Part shown: one piece after another, positions 51,001-63,000 of the stretch
How the letters are laid out: every line of letters starts with the position of its first letter
How positions within the stretch are numbered: the stretch's first letter is position 1
Assembly: GCA_035222895.1 (NCBI GenBank)
Contig: JAVYIG010006835.1
Location: 1 to 64,000 of the forward strand
Length of the DNA: 64,000 nt
From: Strongylocentrotus droebachiensis
Lineage: Eukaryota > Echinodermata > Echinoidea > Camarodonta > Strongylocentrotidae
Direction of reading: 5' to 3'
Notes under the pieces: model-generated
Told to the model about the DNA's origin: nothing
The model's database searches: none
What the model saw: only the letters and a program-made list of their open reading frames with translations
Made by a program: the position numbers and the translations under genes

Positions 51001-54000
51001 AATATCATAAGTTCTAGAAGCCATGGTTGCGACCTTTAAAGGTCGGGTTACATCCAAATATATACAACTCATATTTTGTTATTCAAACATCTAATTATTT
51101 CAAAGAATTTAAAATAATTTTTAAAAGGATTTTCTCAGACCTGCTGAGCTCCACCCGAAAAATGCGCCAGATCTCATTCATCTAGTGACATCATCTGGCA
51201 ATCATTACTGCAGGCATTCCAGAGGCGAATTTGAATGGGTTGTTTTCTTTCTCCGTAGAAGATAGAGGAAACCTATTGTATGACCCTTCTGACTTTTACC
51301 AACAGCACCACCCATAGAACGCCTTGTTAAGATAATATACATTACATCTTGAGATTGTTTTATTTTTTTAGCGACAATGGACACCATGGGGATTACATAT
51401 GAAGCTTACACCTTACAGAGATGGACTGACCCTGCTCGCCAGGATCCCTTTTATGAATTGACTCCAGGAAAGGACGGAGAACCTTGGGAGAAAATGGAAG
51501 AGCTTGGAGCCGGCATGAAGCAGATGGTTTCAGCTCCAGATAGTCTGCCCTTTTCTATCTTCTCTGGTACGTCATATAAAATAAAGAAAGAGAAACCTCG
51601 CCATAGTTTCAAAACATTATCTTCTTCAAATGGGAAGCCGAAATGCCTGAGCGCTACATTATGGCTCCCAGCTATGAGTAAAGATATCGGAGCGTCACGG
51701 CGTGACGGACATGGGCGCTATATTTGTTTGTTCTTCAGAGGAGTGGAAATCTAATGTAGGGGAGGTGTTAGGGGTCACTTCCGGTGGAGTTGAATCCACC
51801 CAAATTTATATTGGAATCCACCCAAGAGCAATACTTGAATAAATCTTTTGAGAACGTGGGTTTCTATCCGAACGAGATGATCTCTAAGTTTGAAACTCCG
51901 GTACATATACGTTAATGTTTTTGTTCCTTGGTGAATGTTACAGTCAATTCATTTCTTTCTTCATAATGGCATAACTGCGGATGCACGAGGATCGTGCCCC
52001 TCCCATCACATGGTGAAAAAAGAAGGAAAATCTTAAGAAGAACAAATGGGGAAGAGAAAAAGGTATGTGATAAGAAGACGCATTGACCCTTACCTACACC
52101 CTCTCCTAATAAATTTGCTTGTTAGTTTGCATTTCATCCACCGAGTAGGACCGGCGCACCGATCCGCAATAATTCCGGTAACCGCCCCCCCCCCCACCCT
52201 CATCAATGTCTTGACCCCCGCTAATTTATTGATACACCGTACACCGTACACCGACCCAACTGACCAAATTTTCGTTGCTCCTTTGTAAAATTGACAGGAC
52301 TCACCGGCATTAAAGTCGGTCTGGAAGACAACGAGAATGATCCAGTCATGACGGATTTTGGGGAGATGTACGCCAACTTTCTCTACACCGACGCAAACGG
52401 TGGTACCATGGAGTTGCCACTTGTTCGTGGGTCAGGCATGCTGACTCATCTCTTCACCGACGCCATTCCGGTCGTGAAGCCATATTGTCTGAGTGCCATC
52501 AATGCCGTACCGGCTACCTTCGAGTGCCCCGAAGAGGAATCTGGTGAGAGCATGAAGATTTTATTGTTGTTAGTATTGCTTCGTAATCTAAAAGAAGATT
52601 ATAGCTGATACTATAATAAAACAAATTATAACAAAACTGTTAATATAAACAATAATAGTACCAACAACACTACGTCTTGTAGTTGCTCGTCCTCTAGCAA
52701 GGTGATTTAATTACTTATTTTGCACATACATATATTTCCAGGGAAAATTATTTCACGGAAACCATAACTCAGGTGTATAGTCCATCAGTGATAGTAATAT
52801 CGTGGCATAAATTAACTAAAAATAAGAATGATATTGGGGAGCATAAGATCGCGGGCATAGGGAGAATAGGCATAATGTTGCTGAATTCAGGCTCATCCAA
52901 ACGTCCGCAAGACTCTACATAATGTAATGAGGCAGATCAGTGAGGGGGAGAAGGAGAGGAATGAAAAGAAGAAAATAGATGAGGATGATGAGAAGATGAA
53001 GAAGACAGGGAAAGGGCAAAGAAGAAGGAGGAGGAAGAGAACGAGAAGAAGAAGAAGACAAAATAATGGAAGAGGAGAAGAGAAGAAAAGGAGGAAGAGT
53101 AAGACAAAATAAATGTTAATATTACGATTTTTGACGCTGGATATCCATGGTAACGTGTAATATAACTTTTTTGGCGCTTTTTTCTGCAAGATCGTGCTTG
53201 CATAACAAATTTGTACATGTCATGTGACGCGTATTGACCAATCACGATGCTTAAAGTACTAGAGCCATTTTATAATATATGATATCGCACGTTGCTATAT
53301 ATTTATTTGATGCCCAGTTGAGAACGCGGGGAGTGGATATGTGGAAGCCTCGTGCAATGCATCCTCTGAAACAGCTACATTTGTACTTCATCTTACCAAG
53401 CCTATCAAACACATCAGTGATGTTCAGTGGGTTGCAAGCGAATCTACCGAGTGAGTAAACAAAAAATGTTTCAACCATGTCACTGAGAATGCAACGTTCA
53501 AAGTTCAAATACATTTTTCACATGAGTCTTTAAGTGACCACGGCCGCCAAGTCTTTCGTAAAATCAATATAATTATTGCCAATTTCAGTAGCCTTGTGTG
53601 TCACTTTCTGACATTTGCGATCAGAGTTAAAACATGTTACATTATCCGAACAGGCAATCGTATCAATCTGAAATACTTTCATAGAACAATTATTATTAAC
53701 AATATGTATATGTTTAATTACAGAATATAGGAGCCTGTCACAATACACTATGTAAATTGAGATGATGATGATCCACAGCGGCCTTTTATGGCGCCATTTA
53801 TATGTTTCAAACATTTAAAGGCGCCCGCTCTTCCAATATTCATGTACTACACATTTGCTTGAAAAGATGGGTTTTGAGGCCTGACTTTTTGCTTACCTTT
53901 AATGTTTCGTTGACAAGGCTATTGCATTCATCAAAAAGTCATCTACGTGATGTTACACTGGTCAGAAACAGTCTCATTACTGGAATTTTAATCGTATATA

Positions 54001-57000
54001 ATGCATTTTATTACTGGTTTTATGAACACCAATTGTTAACTGTTATTTTACTCTCAACCATATTTTCTTCTTCTTTGTTTATTACATTTTTGTCCCTTTT
54101 TTCCTTAATTTTCTCCTCTTTCTTATTTTTCTTCTCTTCTTCTCCTTCTTTTTATTCTTTTTTACCATATCAATTTAAAAACTGAATGTCTTAATTCTAT
54201 ATTTGCCTATTTTACATTGTAATATTTTGCATGTATTATGTTGCAGTTTTAATTGTAAATTCAAGAATATGTCAGCTTTTAGCTGTGACTTTGAAATTTT
54301 TATCAATAAACCTTATCAATTCAATTCAATTCCATTTAATTCACTGAGGCATTAAATTGCTCTTCAACTGATTGCTTGCAAGTCTTTACGATCAGGTTAA
54401 TTAGTATAACAGTTGTGACAATAATCAAACAGTATTTATACATTCTTAGAATAAATAACAATGTAAATAGACATCCAAAATACAAAACTATTATGATAAT
54501 CTAAATAACAAATCGAAATAAACCATAAGAAAAAAAAAAATTAGAAATATAAATTATTTAATTTATGGTAGGATAAGCAATACGAGTAAGTTAATGTTGC
54601 AAATACACAAGAACGTGCTTTTTGAAAATGTAATTCCTTTTTTATGCATGATGAATTTTACTCTGTTCAACCCACAGTTTTTAATTTTATGACAAATTCT
54701 GTAAGATTAATCAGTACTTTTCATGTTATAATGGTCATCTTTTATTGCACATAATTTCTCCACACCTAGATGGGATTCGGACAATGGTGGTTTCATGACG
54801 TGCGATGAGACCTGTTGTCAGCTCTCTCCCGACGGTAAAACCGTGACCATCGACCTCCAAGGCGCTGTCACTTCCGTCGATTATGCGATCAACGTTATCA
54901 ATAAGTACGTCGTCCCCCAGCACGACTACTCCTCTTACTGGTACCAGAATCCATTGACGATCCAGTGCACGAGCACCAGCGATGTGTCTCTAACGAGAGG
55001 ACAGCGCATGCCGACATGGTTTTACGGGAGCGCGAGTTTAGATACTCCGACATGCCGACAAAATCTTGTTGATGAGGATTATGAGGTCACAGCAACTCTC
55101 AAACTTAGCAGTCCTGCAAATAATCTTCAAGAGGTGATTTATTTATTTATTTATTTGTTTTTTTTCGTTTTTGCAGTAACTGATTGCCAAAGGATGTATG
55201 TCTTCTCTCCATTGTAATTAAAAAATTACTAAATATTATAGGACTAATTTCGTTGTAACCATTTTATTGATCATAATTTACACAACTTTAAGAGTATTGA
55301 CCTTCATCTGAAAATTGTACTGCATTCTACTCACGCACAACAATTGAATCCATTTATTAAACACTACATGAAATGCAGTTCAAGGCTGATGTTGTCTTTT
55401 TTAACAAAGTAATCAAATATTCAAATTATCATAAAAACAGAGATAAGAACACAAAAATGATATAATAATAGTAACTTCGTTCAACAATATTATCATTCAT
55501 ATACAATTTGCTCGTACCCGCAGAGCCTCCAGTTAATATAATATATAGTAAATGACAATTTAGATGGACAAAACGAACAGGTTGGAACCATCGTTGGTAT
55601 TTATTCTCATTTGATAGATCCAATATATCATTGCTGATGCTGCTGATGATTGGAGCACCATGAATTCTTGGACCACGTGCAATGCAAACAGCTGCGAATT
55701 AGAGGATGATGGCAACACAGTCGTCATGACATTACATGTCAATCATACCAATGTCAACTTTGCTGCAAATGTGATTGGACAATTTGTAACGGAGGCGGTA
55801 CCAGCCAACTGGAGACGTCAGCCCGTAAAAGTAAGAATTTTGTCAAATTCTTCATTTTTTTTTTTTTTTTTTTTGTTCTTTATTGCATTCATTCAGTACA
55901 AAATTTAAAAAAATCATACGTAGTCTTCATTGATTTACATAACATATTAAAATGTAAAGAAAATTGTACAGCCCTCAGAAATACATAATATAGTTTAATA
56001 CACAGTACATAATGTCTTCAAATTAATTATACTGAATGAATATTATAGATCAAAGCCTTTCGCGCACACGGACACACACACCACACAAGTCATGCTCACA
56101 TGTATACTCAGGCCGCGTTCATGCTTGATTTTGACGGCCAGAATCAGGCATCTGTTACGTGTTTAGTTTAAAACACGCTTGCGTTCATGCTCACTTTTGT
56201 AGAATCACCGAAAAACGGCGATCACGAACGCCGATCGTAAACTCACAAAAAGATGCGTTTACAATTGTAAACGCGTTTAAATGGGGTCAACGCACTGACC
56301 TCTAGTGGGTCTACGTAGCATGCACAGTGAAGGTCACACAAGGCCACACAAGTAGAATTGCCTGGATGAGCCAGAGAAGTAAGCATGAACAGCTACACCG
56401 TGGAACTGCGATCACGATGAGCGTTTACGATGAGCGTTTCAGATCGCTCATTCTACCTTCAAAATCAAGCATGAACGCGCCCTCAGACACACGTACAATC
56501 TTACCTACCCCCTCCCCCTCCATCCCCAAAGCTTCACAAACTCTACAAATCCCCCCTCTCTCCCTTCCTGAACACAGCCACATCTACACTGTCGTTGGAA
56601 ATCCGTTTTCCTACTTCCTTTTCCTACTGACCAAATTATATACAAATGCCTGAGTCTGAGAAAGAAGTATTTGCCTCGCCAAAGGACCAATTTGTATTGT
56701 TTTTATAGTTGTATGTATTAGAACACACGATCTTCAGTGATTGTACAATAAGTAATTATAATGATAACAGAGCAAACTCGCTTCTTCGTCCTTGGATTTT
56801 TTGACCGTACTGGAGACATCAGCCCCCACAATTAAGAATAATATTTCTACATTATTTTGATAACACATGATCTTGATTTGAATGTATGGCATTTGCTAGG
56901 AATATCATGATAACAGAGTAAACTCATCTTTTCATCTTAGGACTTTTAGACATTACTGATTAATGAAAGCGAATGAAGAAATGACTGGTCATCAAAGCAA

Positions 57001-60000
57001 TTCAAACAAACTAAAGATTGCGTGTAGAAATTATGGCAGTTAGATTGACATCAGAATCAATGAACTTACAGAAAATGAGAAATGGAGACAAGGAATACTT
57101 TTTAGATTGACGTTTGAACTGACGTGATGAGCAGGAACAGAGGCCATTTTCAGTCATTTCTTCGGTTATGAGTTTAAGTACTTAACATGTATATTATTAT
57201 AATTGGTTTGGAAATATGACAAAAGAAAACATCTCAAACAGATCTGGAATTTCAACACAAGCACCAAGTTTGACACCTTGTGATCCATTTTGTATACAGT
57301 TTATGCAATAAGCATAATAAAGGGGTTCGTGGTTGTGCAGAACAGCAAGGGAAGGGGGGGGGGAGACTGGAGAGATAGAAAGAGAGAAGGATTGAGAGAT
57401 CGAGAGAGAGGGAGAGAGAGAGAGAGAAAGAGAATGATGAGGAGGTGCAAACGGTTGCATTTTCCATTGCTAATGAACAGACCCCATAACGCATTTATCT
57501 GTTGAAATACGAGACTAAGTGAAATAATATCATCATTTAAAAAAATACATTCATGAAAAATAGTAGCTATCGGGAGAGCAGCATTCACTTTACCATTGCT
57601 TTAAATGCAATTACTTACTAAATATTAATTTTATCAAAGGTAGAAGTCCCATAATGTCGGGGCCACTATGTAGACCTGATCTAGATCTATAACTTATACT
57701 CCTGTGACGACTGAAACGGGGTTCTTTTGAGATGCCATCCTGCACTGTGAAAAGGTTGGGCACAATTTTCCAACACATTGCCCAACGTTGTGCCAATAGT
57801 CAACCAACCAACTATTGGGCAATATTTTGTAATTGTTTCGTATATTTTTTGCTCAACAGCTGGTCAAGATTTTCCCAACAAGTGGGCTACTGTAGTCGGA
57901 CAGTAGAAGGGTCAGTTCTTTTCCCAAATTTTGGTCAAATTACAGGCAATTACGCACGTGTGAAGTAGGGTTCTTACGTTTACCAATACCGCTGGGCAAA
58001 CTATTGCCCAATAGACGGTTGGGTTGACTATTGGCACAACGTTGGGCAGTGTTGGAAAAAAGTGTTGGAAAAATATTGCCCAACCTTTTCACAGTGTATG
58101 TCATGGGTGCCATCACCTAATAAAGACTGTGTTCTTCTTCTTCTTTCGTATGAGATAGTAGTATCATAATATATCAAGTTATTTCTTGAAGCTGGGTAAG
58201 CCAGTTGACTTGTGCATCATTTGGGCTTGACAGATCAGTCATCCCGTCAGGAGGTTTGAGAACAGGGCAGTTGTGACATGGTCTGCGGTCTGCTCATCTG
58301 TACCACAGATGCATGCCGGCGATTCCCGAAGTCCCCATCGGTAGATATCGGCATTGTATCAATTAAATTCAAAGACTGTGTTAAACATTGTGTTTGCCTC
58401 CAATATCTTTACAGACATACTGCCCTGGTGGAGCTCCCGAGCCGACTCCCCAACCGATTATCCTGACTAGCGACCGCTTTTTCTTTGAACTCTCAGAGCC
58501 CCTATCAATCGAAGGTGTTCCAGACTCTACCAGGAAATACGCCATGTTCTTCTCAGAAAATATGGTCATGACCCTCGACGAGAATGGTGCTTCTTTCGTT
58601 CCCAATAGAATACTGCCCACTAAGTTCTCCGGTGTCATGCAGCTTGTCTACGCCGGGAGTGGTGTGTATTGCAATCTCAAAGAGAATATATTGTCATCGT
58701 TAATACATCGCAAAGACTAGCTTTCATGATGACTACATGTATATGGCTAAATCACAACCCACTGAACCGAAACGAGCACATTTACATTTATCCTATCAAC
58801 AATTTATTTTCTAAAAATACAAATTAGAGCTGATCACGCTGTCAAATGAACATGGGCAATAAATTATAGAAGTTAACATATAGATCTCTATTCAAAGCTG
58901 TTTGACAATTAAAAGTTGATTATAGTTATATCGAGCATTAAAAAAAATATATTATGAAGTCAGCTCGACCTCCCCCCCCCCCCCCCCCCCCGGTGATATC
59001 GTTCACATACATTTATGACTCTACCGAAAATTGGACGAAATAAATATGAACCAATTAAACGATATCTTTTATTCCAGGCACACCGGGAAATTTCACATGG
59101 GCTGACAAACTTGCAGGTTTTGCAGGCGTATACTCCTATAAGCCCAAGACCAGGTTCTGTACCGAAGGAGACAAAGGCTACATCAGCTTCGATTGGAACA
59201 AAATGGGCGAGGACTTTCTAGGGACCAATTCGAATCTGGACCTACTCACAGTCGTTCTCCCTCATCAGGTAGGCCTGCATTAATGTGCCTTATACATTCG
59301 ATGCGAAACATGTTAGCATCAGATAAATGAATAATTTGCCATGGGGAAAAGGAATCATTCTTGTTTAGGAAAATGTGAGTCTTAGAAAAATCTCCAATTA
59401 TTGTTCAGTTTGATTCTTAGGCTTGCCCTCACAACCATCAGTATTGGATTTACGTATTAACAGCAATACGTTCACAGGATAACAGTTTGATTATATATTT
59501 CTTTAAAATATTTTACTCATTTACTCGTTTACAATACAAATGTATGCATTATATATATTACAGGGAGTTTGGATGTTGGATGTTAGATGATTATTACACG
59601 GCAGACACAGTCTTGCACTATAGATAATTATTAAAGATTTATCAAAACAATAGAATCGCCAATATACACCGGACACGAGGCCCTCAGATCGAGAACATGC
59701 AGGAGAGAAGAAAGAAAATGTGGTCACAAACATTTTTAGCTTAAGTTTTCGAGACAGATACGGAGGGCGAGACATAAAAAAGACAACTCCGAGACGGGTC
59801 TCGACTACGTCACTTCAATATTTTATCAAACTTGACTGTATCACTGCATTATCTTATAAAACCCGACTATATCATTGCAATACTTTATAACAAAATCTTG
59901 ACTGAATCACTGCAGTTTCTTATAAAACATGATTTTAGAGGCGTAAGAATCTTGAAGCTATTCCCATCTTTAAATGCACCAACAGGAGCCGTTGCTTGGT

Positions 60001-63000
60001 GATGATCTAGTAGAAACTCCGTTTGGTTACAAGGGGTACGTCGGAGATCACTGGGTGATGGAAGAGACCCTCCCGCCGGCCTCCATGGAACCAAATATGG
60101 ATGCCGTAAATCGGATCAAGGATCAGCCGGACAGACTCCAGGTGGGAGATTCCTTTCGTGCTTGGCGATTGTTTTGGGAGCATAACCTTTTTTCAGAGAA
60201 CATCCATTTAATATTTCCCGATAAAATGTTCGCTAAAAAGGCGTGCATTCAATGTGTTATTTCTGAATGCTTCATACAGACCCATAAATTAAAATTGAAT
60301 ATTGTTTTGTGCGTGAAAACTTATGAACACATGTATTTCATAACTTGTTATTTTAAACGAATGGCACAATGTTGGAACTTGTTAAAGTCGAGAAAATGGA
60401 ATAGTACTGAGATAGACATAAATTCATAAGCTGTGGTTTCAACATGAGAGTAGTTCTGAAAAGGACTGTTGGGTTTGAACGGGGGGGGGGGGGGGGGGGG
60501 GGGTGTGAGAATTCTTTTGGTTTCGTCCTCCTATGGAGCACTTTTTGGTATCGTATGGATAGAGGTAGAGAATAATGAAGAGCGGTAGTCTTTCTTGAGT
60601 GGAGTTCCAGAAATGACTGGTGAAACAGGTTAATGTAATTATGCGGAGAGAGAGAGAGAGGGGCTCGACTTTCCGAACAGGTTGACTGTTCGTCATCAGG
60701 AGTGATGAGGAATAAAGAAAAATGATCCCAAATCTAATAGAAGAGACGAGAAATTGCATAGGCTGACATTTTTACATAGGAATAATGAAAACTGAGACTG
60801 ACACCTAACTGTTATAATTCTATGTATTCAGCATATTCTTGATGCTATTGGAGTTGACACCGATCAACAGACCTTAGAATCAGACTGTACCACGGCATCC
60901 ATCCACAGCTATGAGGCAGGCAAGAGCATCGAGATGGTAGCACGATTGGCCAGTATCTCCAGAGCTTTCGACACAGAGCACTACATCCAGCTCGATCAGT
61001 CCCTTCGACGATGCCTCGACCTCTGGCTCGGCATTGTAGGCGGGATCCCAGAAGATAATGCCATACGGTAATATAATTCGTTTCAGATGATCTTTAAATG
61101 TTCGGTTTTGCATGGTGGTGTGTATAAAGTCACATGTTTCACGATGTGAGTAGTCTTGCAAAGGACTGTTGGTTTGAAAGGGGATAAAAAGGAAAATAGA
61201 GTGAGAGGTAAGTATTTTTATGGAGGAATCCTTGGTATTGTATGGATAGAGGTAGAGAAAATTGAGAAAGGTATTTTTGTTTCTCTCTCTACATTCATCA
61301 CCTTCACGGTTCACCGGTCCATTTCAGGACTCCACTCACGACATAATAATTATGTAGTCCTCTATAGGCAAATAGGACGAAACCGAAATAATTCGTTTCG
61401 TTGCTACATGTATACAGTATGTTTGAATGGGTTTGGGATGGTGTATAATAGTGATTCGACATTTTATATGGCGAAATTTGCTCCGGGCTTTAATTATATC
61501 GTCAAATATCATTATAGGATTAAAGTTTAATGGTTAAAGTTCAATCGCGATTTGGATTGGGTTTAGGGTCTGGGTTAGGTTTAATATTTGGTCCGGGGTT
61601 GAAGTTAGGAATTCGGTTAATGCATGAAGCTGGCAGCGGAGGAATTTGTTATTGAATTTTTACCGACGTTTATTACTCATAAGATTGTTTCTGTCTGAAG
61701 ACCATCAGAAAGCAGGGTCGGTTTCTAGGCGAAGACAGAGAGTTGACCACGAGACCAACTCATACTATCTCTCCAATATACAGAGTATAGTAAAATGTAT
61801 TAATAACATGACAGAACAATATTAGTAGATATTGGTTGTCCTTTTATGCAAGAAAAATAATTACTGAGCACTCTTTCTCATGCCTCAGATACGACACTGT
61901 TTGGGGAGGCTTGTGGATGCGTGGAGCAGGGGCTGATGAAGAACTTTTCCCTTGGACAAACTATGGATTCATCAGCTATGCTGATCATCACTACCACTTT
62001 GGCATGTGGCTCTACGCCATTGCCTACTACGCCAAGTACAATCCAGTATGGGCTTCAAAGGAAGGTGAGCATAAGCCTGTACTTGAAGCCTGCGACTAAC
62101 GCCTCGTTCAGAAATAAACCGGTAAAAAAAAAACTTTGTGTGCCCATGCTTTGAGCCATAATACATGGCCGTCCAGAGGATGTTTTTTATGTTGGGGACC
62201 GGGGTAAAATGCAATAAATTATTGAAAATTTATTGCATTTTCTTTGTTTTTTTATATTTATGGAAACTGCCCCCTACCCTAGCCCACGCTTCGTACAGTC
62301 ATGGTTCAGTGACAAAGCAATGGCCTCGTAACTGTGAGGCACCAGGATCAAATTCGTGTCGATGTGCTATATTAGGGCCCTTTTGTGGGGCATTAATCCT
62401 CCGACTTAAAGGCGTAGGTCCCCTAGTTGATAAGCATAGTAGCATACACATGCTTTAGCAGTCACGCAAAACACACATTGGCAAATTATTATTCCATTAA
62501 ATCTGAGAATGTAACCTATTATCTAGATCTATTATTTTTTAATTATTTTTACAATAATTCCATAAATTTGGGTAAAACTAAAATATTCCAAATTTATGAG
62601 CGACAGTGTATTTGAAAAATAATGCTATGGGTCAATTATTTTCAAAATCCACGAACGAATAGTAATTTTAAGATACCTTCCAAATGGCAAACATACGAAA
62701 TAAATATATCCTCAGCAATATTTGTATTTTAATTTATATCAACAACAGGTTGACTGTCTAAGTATATTATGTATTTATTCAGATAATTACAACCGCATCA
62801 TGGCGATGGCCCGAGATGTCGGAAGTCCGAGTAAGAACGATCCATACTTCCCGACAGTTCGTCAAAAGGATTGGTATATTGGGTCATCCTGGGCAACTGG
62901 TATCGGAGGAGGCACTCGTCAACAAGAGGCCTCAGCTGAGGTAAATATTAATCTTTGTCAGGACATTAATCTACATTTGTCACTCTCCTACCAGACGTAC

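Noticed and set aside
53802..54185. 127-codon Ser/Phe/Leu-rich ORF
   Set aside because: Low-complexity T-rich tract upstream of a LINE-like tail in GH81 intron 6; no family features.
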